Part shown: positions 1-7,191 of the stretch, in pieces
Numbering within the stretch: position 1 is the first letter of the stretch
Layout: the number at the start of each line of letters is the position of its first letter
From: Bacteroidales bacterium
GTDB lineage: Bacteria > Bacteroidota > Bacteroidia > Bacteroidales > UBA3663
Direction: 5' to 3'
Length of the DNA: 11,731 nucleotides
NCBI GenBank assembly: GCA_016293065.1
Contig: JAEDEY010000063.1
Span: 1-11,731, forward strand
Program-made: the position numbers and the translations under genes
The notes under the pieces: model-generated
What the model was told of the DNA's origin: nothing
The model's input: the letters and a program-made list of their open reading frames with translations, nothing else
Databases searched by the model: none

Positions 1-32
1 AAAAAAAGTAAAACCAAAAAACTAAATACAGA

Positions 33-1145
33 ATGGAAAAGAAAAAAGTAGCCCTTATCACGGGCGTAACAGGACAGGACGGCTCATACCTGAGCGAATT
101 TTTGTTAGCCAAAGGCTACGAAGTCCATGGCATCATTCGCCGTTCATCGGTCGATTACCGTGAGCGCATCGCTCATCTTGAAGGAACGCCAAACTTCCAT
201 CTTCACTATGCCGACATGGGCGACTCCATGTCGCTCGTCAAGCTCGTAGGCAAGGTACAGCCTACCGAGATCTATAACCTTGCTGCACAGAGTCATGTTC
301 AGGTCAGTTTCGATGCACCAGAGTTTACTGCCGATGTCGATGCTGTAGGCGTGCTCCGCATCCTCGAGGCAGTTCGCACCAACCATCTTGAGAAGACCTG
401 CAAGATCTATCAGGCATCTACCTCTGAGCTTTATGGCAAGGTTGAGGAAGTGCCGCAGAACGAGAAGACACCATTCCACCCATACAGTCCTTATGCCGTT
501 GCCAAGCTCTATGGCTACTGGATCATCAAAGAGTATCGCGAGGCTTATGACATGTTCTGCTGCTCGGGCATCTTGTTCAACCACGAGTCTGAGCGTCGAG
601 GCGAGACCTTCGTGACACGTAAGATTACCCTTGCTGCCGCACGTATCGCCCAGGGCAAGCAGGATTGCCTCTATCTCGGCAACCTCGATTCTTTGCGCGA
701 CTGGGGTTATGCCAAGGACTATGTAGAGTGTATGTGGCTCATCCTTCAGCACGACACACCAGAAGACTTCGTCATCGCCACAGGCGTACAGCACACCGTG
801 CGAGAGTTCGCCACTTTGGCATTCCACTATGCAGGCATCGAGCTGCGTTGGGAAGGTGAGGGCATCAACGAGAAGGGAATCTGCACCTCAGGTCCAGCCA
901 ATCTCGTCGGGAAGACCCTTGTTGCCGTATCAGAAGCATTCTATCGTCCGACCGATGTTGTCAATCTCTGGGGCGACCCAACCAAGGCAAAGACCGAACT
1001 CGGCTGGAACCCACAGACCACCAGCTTCGAGCAGCTTGTGCAGATCATGGTCAACCACGACATGCAGAAAGTGGCAGCCGATCATGTGGCTTCTGTGATG
1101 CGTACAAACCTCGCAGAATATCTCGAAAAGGGCATAGTGAAGTAA
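33..1145 (+). CDS. gmd: GDP-mannose 4,6-dehydratase
   Basis: This cytosolic short-chain dehydrogenase/reductase converts GDP-D-mannose to GDP-4-keto-6-deoxy-D-mannose, the first step toward GDP-L-fucose and related 6-deoxyhexoses for surface glycans. The 370-residue product has the Rossmann motif GVTGQDG at residues 11-17, a following RR pair at 35-36, and the catalytic set T130, E132, Y154 and K158 in the contexts STSELYG and YSPYAVAK. The signatures FNHESERRGETFVTRKI (about 182-198) and NLDSLRDWGYAKDYVE (about 217-232) are diagnostic of Gmd. It belongs to the shorter subtype with LEGTPNFHLHYAD after the RR pair. Around residues 286-300 it seems to carry a few more residues than I remember for relatives. 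The ATG follows an A-rich leader without a Shine-Dalgarno site. The GDP-L-fucose synthase gene fcl, often the neighbour in Bacteroidetes, is not downstream; it could lie upstream, outside the window. Identity is very secure. Confidence 0.97.
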   Translation: MEKKKVALITGVTGQDGSYLSEFLLAKGYEVHGIIRRSSVDYRERIAHLEGTPNFHLHYADMGDSMSLVKLVGKVQPTEIYNLAAQSHVQVSFDAPEFTADVDAVGVLRILEAVRTNHLEKTCKIYQASTSELYGKVEEVPQNEKTPFHPYSPYAVAKLYGYWIIKEYREAYDMFCCSGILFNHESERRGETFVTRKITLAAARIAQGKQDCLYLGNLDSLRDWGYAKDYVECMWLILQHDTPEDFVIATGVQHTVREFATLAFHYAGIELRWEGEGINEKGICTSGPANLVGKTLVAVSEAFYRPTDVVNLWGDPTKAKTELGWNPQTTSFEQLVQIMVNHDMQKVAADHVASVMRTNLAEYLEKGIVK

Positions 1146-1180
1146 TCTCGGTATTTTTCTGTCTGTTTTTTCTCTTTTTT

Positions 1181-1212
1181 TTTGGAAGTATATTTATTAT
1201 TTATTAATTTTG
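1181..1212 (+). promoter_or_regulatory. Bacteroidetes-type promoter for the Nudix gene
   Basis: A -33 element TTTG (1181-1184) and a -7 element TAATTTTG (1205-1212) are separated by 20 bp. Both match the Bacteroidetes primary-sigma consensus TTTG / TAnnTTTG exactly. Transcription would begin near 1219, giving a leader of about 38 nt before the ATG at 1257. It lies in the 111-bp AT-rich gap after gmd, so the Nudix gene need not depend on gmd transcription. I see no clear hairpin terminator for gmd in this gap, only T-rich runs. Confidence 0.7.
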
Positions 1213-1256
1213 CTCGAAAATAATTAACAATACTTTGCCTGAAAGCTTGAAAAAAG

Positions 1257-1652
1257 ATGGAACACATTAAGGTCGTTGCAGCTGTTGTTGTAAACCGTGG
1301 AAAGATACTGTGTATGCAGAGAGGCATCACACGTTATCCATATACCTCGCTTAGGTGGGAATTTCCTGGAGGTAAGATTGAAGCAGGAGAGTCTGAGCAA
1401 GAAGCTTTGCGCAGAGAACTGCAAGAAGAGATGGACTATGACGTCAATGTTGGAGAGAAGGTTTGTGAGATTGTTCACAAATATCCAGACTTCATCATCA
1501 CAATGTCAGTTTATATGTGTTCCGCCAAAAACCGCCAGTTCACACTGAAAGAACATGTGGGCAGTATGTGGTTGAAAAAGGAAGACATCATGGATCTCGA
1601 ATGGTGTGATGCAGACAGGGCAATAGTCAAGAAGCTGATGTCTATGGACTGA
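1257..1652 (+). CDS. Nudix hydrolase, MutT/8-oxo-dGTP diphosphatase-like
   Basis: This small cytosolic pyrophosphohydrolase probably cleans up oxidised or non-canonical nucleoside triphosphates. The 131-residue length is close to E. coli MutT, and the WEFPGGKIE segment (34-42) is typical of the MutT/NudG group. The Nudix box is visible as G39, E45, R53-E54-L55 and E57-E58. These include the metal-binding glutamates, so the enzyme should be active. The glycine near the end of the classical box is Asp (D60). It has its own promoter and an apparent intrinsic terminator just past its stop. Its 3' end overlaps the convergent gene by 11 bp. GC looks lower than in the pump gene (43-47% in two 60-base rows I counted, against 57% in one pump row), which may only reflect weak codon bias. 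Substrate (8-oxo-dGTP, CTP derivatives or other) cannot be settled from sequence. Confidence 0.9.
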   Translation: MEHIKVVAAVVVNRGKILCMQRGITRYPYTSLRWEFPGGKIEAGESEQEALRRELQEEMDYDVNVGEKVCEIVHKYPDFIITMSVYMCSAKNRQFTLKEHVGSMWLKKEDIMDLEWCDADRAIVKKLMSMD

Positions 1653-2682
1653 CAAAATCAGCAATAACAGGTTTATGATCAGAGTAGTCAACGTCGGCTA
1701 CTCTGATTTTTTTAAGTGTCAGGTCGCGAGAATAGAGCACATGATCGAGTCGAAAATACATCACCCTATGGTTGTGGAACGAGAGTCCCAGTCCGAAGCC
1801 CTTCTCCCACCATGCATTGCGCAATAGGTCACCTTGACGCAGTATTTTTAGCGGCGAACTGCCTGCTACCGAATTCATGTCACCAAGCACTATGGTCTTT
1901 ACCTTTTTCTCTCGATAGTCTTTCACTTCTTCCAGCACATATCTTGCCTCGACTTCTCGTTCGAGATTACCTGCAACAACACATTTTATGTGAGTCTTGA
2001 TACGTGTCTTGTATGAAACAGTGTCGCACTGAATCTCGCGAATCTGGTCATAATGGTTCGATGCCAAATGACAGGTTATCAGTCGGATACTGTCGTTTGG
2101 CAAATTCACTGTCACGCTGGCATTATATCGAAAAGGCTCCATGCGTCGCAAGTTGTCGAGGTCTTTGGCCTTGGCGAACTTGTATTTGTCCAAGGCATTC
2201 TCTTCGAGCTTGACCTCCATCTCGTGCCAGTTGCTCAAGGGGTATCGGCTATATACGGCATTCGAGCAGTGGAACTTCTGATATTCGAGATATGGATAGT
2301 GTTGGAGCAATGAGTCCCGAAGTGCCGTACATAGGTCGGGATAATACTCCTCGAGCACTATCACGTCGGCATCTTGGGCAATCAGGAAGCCGTACAAGTC
2401 ACGAGGGTCTTCTTTCACACTCCTATAGTAGTCGCTTGCCGAATACATGTTGTATGTGAGAATCCTGAATCTCTCTTGGCGCGAATCGCCATTGTCGCTC
2501 CAGCTGCTTGCGTAATATGAAAATATATTCAAGGGGATGCACTCCATGTGATAGTTGTAAGCCCAAGCACACAACAATATGATTAGTCCGGTCCATATCT
2601 TTCTAAAGCTCAAAAACACCAGACCGACAAACGCAACAGCAATGAGTATATATGGTGCCGAAATGGCTACAAAATCAAACAT
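1642..2682 (-). CDS. Membrane-anchored endonuclease/exonuclease/phosphatase-family protein
   Basis: This 346-residue protein has two hydrophobic N-terminal segments (about 4-25 and 30-42) followed by an EEP-fold metal-dependent phosphoesterase domain. Family motifs appear in order: TYNMYS with N78, DADVIVLEEY with E111, CHLASNH with H205, LGDMNS with D268 and N270, LDHVLYSRD with D313, and YSDHKPVIADF with D335-H336. The catalytic set looks complete. The domain probably faces the periplasm; whether it cuts nucleic acid, phospholipid or another phosphodiester is unknown. I chose the ATG at 2682 over a TTG at 2703 because that TTG overlaps a perfect promoter -7 element, which puts it upstream of the likely transcript start. 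The stop (TAG, 1642-1644) lies within the last codons of the convergent Nudix gene. The last part of the coding sequence doubles as the Nudix terminator on the other strand. Confidence 0.88.
   Translation of the reverse strand: MFDFVAISAPYILIAVAFVGLVFLSFRKIWTGLIILLCAWAYNYHMECIPLNIFSYYASSWSDNGDSRQERFRILTYNMYSASDYYRSVKEDPRDLYGFLIAQDADVIVLEEYYPDLCTALRDSLLQHYPYLEYQKFHCSNAVYSRYPLSNWHEMEVKLEENALDKYKFAKAKDLDNLRRMEPFRYNASVTVNLPNDSIRLITCHLASNHYDQIREIQCDTVSYKTRIKTHIKCVVAGNLEREVEARYVLEEVKDYREKKVKTIVLGDMNSVAGSSPLKILRQGDLLRNAWWEKGFGLGLSFHNHRVMYFRLDHVLYSRDLTLKKIRVADVDYSDHKPVIADFVSP
1678..1713 (+). terminator. Intrinsic terminator of the Nudix gene, inside the opposing gene
   Basis: A perfect 10-bp inverted repeat (1678-1687 ATCAGAGTAG, 1698-1707 CTACTCTGAT) encloses a 10-nt loop and is followed by a T run through 1713. 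The innermost loop bases could add one wobble pair and one C-G pair. It starts 25 bp after the Nudix stop, correctly placed and oriented to end that transcript. On the minus strand the same bases encode residues of the convergent gene, and there is no T run after the hairpin in that direction, so it should work in the plus direction only. Confidence 0.8.
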
Positions 2683-2700
2683 ATTGTCAACTTTTTTGTG

Positions 2701-2708
2701 CAAAGATA
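2701..2708 (-). promoter_or_regulatory. -7 promoter element for the EEP-family gene
   Basis: Read on the minus strand, 2708-2701 is TATCTTTG, an exact TAnnTTTG -7 element. No good TTTG lies at the expected distance upstream; the nearest partial matches (TTGA at 2728-2725, GTTG at 2729-2726) sit at 16-17 bp. Transcription would start near 2694, leaving only about 12 nt before the ATG at 2682. This element is what decides the start codon. Confidence 0.6.
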
Positions 2709-2793
2709 AACATCTTTTTCTCTTTCAACGACATTTTAATCATTATTAGTATGTTCAATTTCTTTTTTTTTAACCATAATTACTTACTTTGCA

Positions 2794-2824
2794 TTTGAGT
2801 TGCAAAATTAATTAACCAACTTTG
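2794..2824 (+). promoter_or_regulatory. Candidate promoter of the metal-efflux operon
   Basis: TTTG at 2794-2797 is followed after 19 bp by CAACTTTG at 2817-2824, one mismatch from TAnnTTTG. Transcription would start near 2831, about 37 nt before the adaptor ATG. A second, weaker candidate is TTACTTTG at 2784-2791 with TTTC at 2759-2762. The gap between the divergent EEP-family gene and the adaptor gene (2683-2867, 185 bp) holds this promoter, the minus-strand promoter and the dyad at 2818-2839, and nothing else I recognise. Confidence 0.45.
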
Positions 2825-2839
2825 TGCGTTTTCAAAGTT
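2818..2839. promoter_or_regulatory. Inverted repeat at the efflux-operon start, possible operator
   Basis: AACTTTG (2818-2824) and CAAAGTT (2833-2839) form a perfect 7-bp dyad with an 8-nt spacer. The left arm contains the candidate -7 element and the predicted transcription start falls between the arms. That is where a repressor would block initiation. No regulator gene for the efflux operon is present in the window, so the protein that would bind is unknown. A 7-bp dyad in AT-rich DNA can occur by chance. Confidence 0.35.
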
Positions 2840-2867
2840 AATCCATTAATATTTCATACAAAAAACG

Positions 2868-4046
2868 ATGAAGATTGCAAGACTTTTTACGCTGGCTGTT
2901 GCAGCCACTGTACTATTTTCTGCATGTGGCTCTCACGAACATGACCACAATCACGTCCATGATCATGCCCACGAAGCAGGACACGGCAACGAGTCTGAAC
3001 ACGACCATGAACACGAAGATGGTATCATCACCTTCTCGGTCGAACAAGCCAAGATGGCAGGATTGGAAACAGAAACCATTGGTCTGGGTTCTTTTGCCGA
3101 AGTGATTCGAGTGAGCGGACAGGTACTGGCAGCACAAGGCGACGAGTCGGCTGTGGTGGCTCGTACCTCAGGCATCCTCACTTTCACTCGCGACCATCTG
3201 TCAGAGGGTTCGGAGGTGCGCAATGGGGAAGTGCTGGCGAAAGTCTCTGGTCGCAATATAGTAGGCGGTGATATCGTGGCACAAAACAATCTGTTGCTTG
3301 CCACAGCCGAAGCTGCATATCGTCGAGCCGAACGTCTGATAGCAGATTCCATCATCTCGCAGAAAGAATTCGAACGTGCAAAGATGGAATATGAGTCAGC
3401 TCGTCTTGCAGCCAAGGCAGGTAGTGGCAATGACTCTGGTGCCGAGGTTACGGCTCCTATCAAAGGTTTCATCAAGCAGGTTGTCGTGAAACAAGGCGAG
3501 TATGTCGAGGCAGGGCAGATCGTTGCGACAGTCACCAAGAGTTGCAATCTGCAGTTGCGTGCAGAAGTGCCTGAGAAGTATTTCTCCACACTGACCAAGG
3601 TGCGTTCGGCCAATTTCAAGATGGGCTACGACGATGAAGCACGCAGTCTTGACGATATGGGAGGACATCTTGTGGCTATTGGCAAGATAGCCAACGAGGG
3701 TTCTGCCTATATCCCCGTGACCTTCGAATTTGCCAATACGGGAAGTGTGGTACCTGGAGCTTTTGCCGACATCTGGCTTATAATGCACAATCGCGATAAT
3801 GTCTTGACCATTCCTGTTTCGGCATTGAGCGAGTCTCAGGGTGTGTATTACGCATTCATCAAACATTCGGGCGAAGACGACTGTTATGAGCGACGTGAGT
3901 TGCGCATCGGTGCTTCCGACGGACGTCGTGTCGAAGTGCTGAGTGGTCTTTCAGAAGGCGACAATGTGGTGGTGAAAGGAGTGAGCCAAGTGAAGATGGC
4001 TGGAGCTGCTGGCGTCATCCCTGATGCTCACAACCATTCTCACTAA
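2868..4046 (+). CDS. RND efflux periplasmic adaptor lipoprotein (CzcB/CusB-like), His-rich
   Basis: This is the membrane-fusion subunit that links the inner-membrane pump to the outer-membrane factor in a tripartite metal exporter. The 392-residue precursor has a lipoprotein signal ending in FSAC (C20), so it should be lipid-anchored in the envelope. Directly after C20 lies a His/Asp/Glu-rich stretch (23-49) with 11 histidines in 27 residues, mostly as alternating H-x-H. The C terminus again carries three alternating histidines (388, 390, 392). Between them are a lipoyl-like half (about 85-130), a short helical hairpin (about 140-186), the second lipoyl half (TAPIKGFIKQVVVKQGEYV, about 195-213), a beta-barrel region (about 228-305) and a membrane-proximal domain (about 312-372). 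It is the first gene of the efflux operon. The histidines suggest soft or borderline divalent metals such as Zn, Co, Ni, Cd or Cu, which is inference. Confidence 0.92.
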   Translation: MKIARLFTLAVAATVLFSACGSHEHDHNHVHDHAHEAGHGNESEHDHEHEDGIITFSVEQAKMAGLETETIGLGSFAEVIRVSGQVLAAQGDESAVVARTSGILTFTRDHLSEGSEVRNGEVLAKVSGRNIVGGDIVAQNNLLLATAEAAYRRAERLIADSIISQKEFERAKMEYESARLAAKAGSGNDSGAEVTAPIKGFIKQVVVKQGEYVEAGQIVATVTKSCNLQLRAEVPEKYFSTLTKVRSANFKMGYDDEARSLDDMGGHLVAIGKIANEGSAYIPVTFEFANTGSVVPGAFADIWLIMHNRDNVLTIPVSALSESQGVYYAFIKHSGEDDCYERRELRIGASDGRRVEVLSGLSEGDNVVVKGVSQVKMAGAAGVIPDAHNHSH

Positions 4047-4077
4047 TGTTAATTATGTATCTTATTTTGCTGTTCTC

Positions 4078-7000
4078 ATGTTAAATAGAATAATCAAGTT
4101 TTCGCTCAACAACCGATTGGCCATTCTCATCGCAGCAGTGGTGCTGATGGTCATCGGCCTATATACAGCCAAGACAGCCGAAGTCGATGTCTTTCCCGAC
4201 CTCAATGCCCCGACGGTGGTGGTGATGACCGAAGCCAACGGTATGGCGCCCGAGGAGGTGGAACGCATCGTGACATTCCCGATCGAGACGGCTGTCAATG
4301 GCGCTACAAATGTGCGTCGCGTGCGCTCGTCGTCTTCTACTGGCTTTTCTATCGTACAAGTCGAATTCGACTGGGGAACCGACATCTATCGTGCGCGTCA
4401 GATTGTGACCGAGAAACTGTCGGCCATAGGCGAGTCTTTGCCCAAGAGTGTTGGCAAGCCGACGCTCGGTCCGCAGTCTTCTATCCTTGGTGAGATGATG
4501 ATCATCGGCCTTACCATCGACGAAAGCAACGAGTCGTTGTCGATGCTCGATGTGCGCGAGATAGCCGATTGGACCATCCGTCCTCGTCTGCTTTCGATCA
4601 GCGGTGTCGCCAATGTTGCCGTGATGGGAGGCGACGAGAAAGAATATCAGGTGCTGCTGCATCCCGAGAAACTGCGCCATCACAGCGTGAGTGTGCAGGA
4701 TATCCTCGATGCAGTGCAGGAGATGAACCAGAACGTGTCGGGCGGTACGCTCTACGAATTTGGCAACGAGTATCTGATCCGAGGCGTGCTTTCGACCAGG
4801 GATGTAGCCGAATTAGGTCAAACCGTAGTGAAGAGTGTCAATGGCGTGCCTGTGTTGCTCAACCAGCTTGCCGATGTCGGTGTGGGAGCCAAGACACCAA
4901 AGACTGGCGTTGCATCAAACAATGCCAAGACGGCAGTTCTCCTCACCGTGACCAAGCAGCCAAATGTAAGCACCGAGCGACTGACAGCCAACCTTGATGC
5001 AGCTCTCGACGATATCCAGAAGACCATACCTCAGGGCATTGCCATCGACCGTGAAATCTTCCGCCAGCAGCGCTTCATCGATGCTTCGATCAGCAATATT
5101 CAGGAGGCATTGATCGAGGGTGCTATCTTTGTGGTCATTGTGCTTTTCATCTTCTTGATGAACTGGCGCACCACGGTCATCTCGCTTGTCACCATCCCGT
5201 TGGCTTTGCTTGTGACAATTATTGTGCTCCACCTCATGGGCATGACGCTCAATACCATGAGCATTGGCGGTATGGCCATCGCAATAGGCTCGTTGGTCGA
5301 TGATGCCATTGTCGATGTCGAGAATGTATATAAGCGCATTCGTCAGGCAGCCGCCAAGGCACGCGACGAGGGCAAGCTCACGACCAAGCAGCTGCTCGAC
5401 ATCGTCTTCCATGCGTCGCGCGAGGTGCGTATGCCTATTCTCAATTCCACACTCATCATCGTGGTGTCATTCCTTCCGTTGTTCTTCCTCAGCGGCATGG
5501 AGGGTCGAATGCTCGTGCCGCTTGGCATAGCCTTCATCCTCAGCCTCTTCGCCTCGACAGTGGTGGCTTTGACTCTCACACCTGTCCTCTGTAGCTTTCT
5601 GCTCAGGAATGTGGGCTACAATACTGCGACCGACCAACCAAAGAGCGACCCAAAGCTTGTGACATGGCTCAAAGCGAGATATGAGACTGCTTTGGTCTGG
5701 ACTCTCGGTCATCGTCGTCCTGTGCTCGCCTCTGCAATAGTCTTGTTTGTTGTGGCTATCGCGTTTTTCTTCACTTTCGGACGCACCTTCTTGCCTCCTT
5801 TCAACGAAGGTTCTTTGACCATCAGCATCTCTACGCTTCCGGGCATTGCGCTCGACGAGTCGGATAAGATTGGCCGACAGGCAGAAGCAATGCTGATGCA
5901 AGTGCCCGAAATCAAGACCGTGGCTCGAAAGACAGGTCGCGCCGAACTCGACGAACATGCTTTCGGTGTCAATACCAGCGAAATCGAGGCTCCGTTCGAA
6001 CTTGGCAAGCGCAAACGCGATGAGTTTATGGACGAGGTGCGCGACAAGCTCAAGGTGCTGCCAGGCGTGAGCATCGAGATTGGCCAGCCTATATCTCACC
6101 GCATCGATGCAATGCTGAGCGGAACGCAGGCCAATATCGCTATCAAGATTTTTGGCAACGACCTCAATAAGCTATATGCTCTCGGCAACCAGATAAAGAG
6201 TGCTATTTCCGATATTAGGGGAGTGGCAGACTTGAATGTCGAGCAACAGGTCGAGCGTCCGCAGCTTCGCATTTCTCCCCGTCGCAGCATGATGGCCAAA
6301 TATGGTGTCACGCCAAGTCAGTTTGCCGACTATGTCCATGTCTTGCTCGAAGGCGAGGCTGTGAGCACTGTCTATGAAGGCAACAACGCTTTCGACCTCA
6401 CCGTCAAGGTCGCCAGTCACGACCGAGATGCTATCCAGTCGATCCGCAGTCTTATGGTCGATGCCAATGGTCAGAAGATTCCATTCGAATATATTGCCAA
6501 TATCGAATCTACTGTGGGACCAAACACCATCAGCCGCGAGAATGTGCAACGCAAGATTGTCGTATCGTGCAATGTGTCGGGACGCGACCTCAGCAGCACC
6601 GTCAGCGACATCCGCAACCGCATCTCAGCCGAAGTGGCTTTGCCCGAAGGCTATCATGTCGAATATGGCGGACAGTTTGAGAGCGAGGAGTCGGCAAGCC
6701 GCATCCTAATGCTCATCTCGTGCATCAGCATCGTGCTCATCTATCTCTTGCTCTATGCGCAGTTCAAGAACACCTATCAGGCAGCTGTCGTGTTGCTCAA
6801 TCTGCCTTTGGCGCTCATCGGTGGTGTCTTTGCCATTGCCATGACAGGAGGTGTGGTAAGCATCCCTTCCATCATTGGCTTCATTTCGCTCTTTGGCATT
6901 GCTACGCGCAATGGTATGCTGCTCATTGATAAATACAACGAAAACTGGCAGTCTTCGTCCGACAATCGCTATCTTATCGATGCGTCGCTCGATCGTCTGA

Positions 7001-7182
7001 CACCTATTATCATGACAGCACTCACTTCGGCTCTCGCCTTGGTGCCTCTTGCTTTTGGTGGCGACCTTCCTGGCAACGAGATTCAGAGTCCGATGGCAAA
7101 GGTGCTTCTTGGCGGACTCATCAGTTCGACCTTGCTCAATATGTTCATCACACCATTGGTCTATAAACCAGAAACAAAATAA
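4078..7182 (+). CDS. Heavy-metal-type RND efflux pump, CzcA/CusA family
   Basis: This is the proton-driven inner-membrane pump of the tripartite exporter. The 1034-residue length, N-terminal membrane helix (about 13-30), two large periplasmic loops (about 31-335 and 570-870) and two blocks of membrane helices (about 345-510 and 875-1030) match the family. Family signatures include DVFPDLNAPTV (37-47), the transmembrane segment GGMAIAIGSLVDDAIVDVEN (397-416) with paired acidic residues D408 and D409, FGRTFLPPFNEG (567-578), GRAELDEHAFGVN (620-632) and FGIATRNGMLLIDKYN (939-954). I start at the ATG at 4078, which gives the usual MLNRIIKFSLNNR beginning. An earlier in-frame ATG at 4024 lies inside the adaptor gene and would add 18 atypical residues. 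The gap to the adaptor stop is 31 bp. The helix motif is neither the DFGxxxDGA form known for zinc/cobalt/cadmium pumps nor CusA-like, so the substrate is open. Confidence 0.95.
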   Translation: MLNRIIKFSLNNRLAILIAAVVLMVIGLYTAKTAEVDVFPDLNAPTVVVMTEANGMAPEEVERIVTFPIETAVNGATNVRRVRSSSSTGFSIVQVEFDWGTDIYRARQIVTEKLSAIGESLPKSVGKPTLGPQSSILGEMMIIGLTIDESNESLSMLDVREIADWTIRPRLLSISGVANVAVMGGDEKEYQVLLHPEKLRHHSVSVQDILDAVQEMNQNVSGGTLYEFGNEYLIRGVLSTRDVAELGQTVVKSVNGVPVLLNQLADVGVGAKTPKTGVASNNAKTAVLLTVTKQPNVSTERLTANLDAALDDIQKTIPQGIAIDREIFRQQRFIDASISNIQEALIEGAIFVVIVLFIFLMNWRTTVISLVTIPLALLVTIIVLHLMGMTLNTMSIGGMAIAIGSLVDDAIVDVENVYKRIRQAAAKARDEGKLTTKQLLDIVFHASREVRMPILNSTLIIVVSFLPLFFLSGMEGRMLVPLGIAFILSLFASTVVALTLTPVLCSFLLRNVGYNTATDQPKSDPKLVTWLKARYETALVWTLGHRRPVLASAIVLFVVAIAFFFTFGRTFLPPFNEGSLTISISTLPGIALDESDKIGRQAEAMLMQVPEIKTVARKTGRAELDEHAFGVNTSEIEAPFELGKRKRDEFMDEVRDKLKVLPGVSIEIGQPISHRIDAMLSGTQANIAIKIFGNDLNKLYALGNQIKSAISDIRGVADLNVEQQVERPQLRISPRRSMMAKYGVTPSQFADYVHVLLEGEAVSTVYEGNNAFDLTVKVASHDRDAIQSIRSLMVDANGQKIPFEYIANIESTVGPNTISRENVQRKIVVSCNVSGRDLSSTVSDIRNRISAEVALPEGYHVEYGGQFESEESASRILMLISCISIVLIYLLLYAQFKNTYQAAVVLLNLPLALIGGVFAIAMTGGVVSIPSIIGFISLFGIATRNGMLLIDKYNENWQSSSDNRYLIDASLDRLTPIIMTALTSALALVPLAFGGDLPGNEIQSPMAKVLLGGLISSTLLNMFITPLVYKPETK

Positions 7183-7191
7183 TATTTTGAT

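Noticed and set aside
144..827. Long minus-strand open frame of 227 codons inside gmd.
   Set aside because: It lies wholly antisense to a clear gmd, shows no recognisable domain and arises from the strong codon bias of the plus-strand gene.
2963..3619. Minus-strand open frame of 218 codons inside the adaptor gene.
   Set aside because: It is antisense to a secure gene, has no family motif and no promoter element of its own.
4047..4077. Possible internal promoter (TTATTTTG-like) between adaptor and pump genes.
   Set aside because: The -7 match is imperfect, no TTTG is suitably spaced, and a 31-bp gap in a tripartite operon needs no promoter.
5467..6099. Minus-strand open frame of 210 codons, Glu- and His-rich, inside the pump gene.
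   Set aside because: Its composition simply mirrors the pump's hydrophobic and acidic codons; there is no start context or domain.
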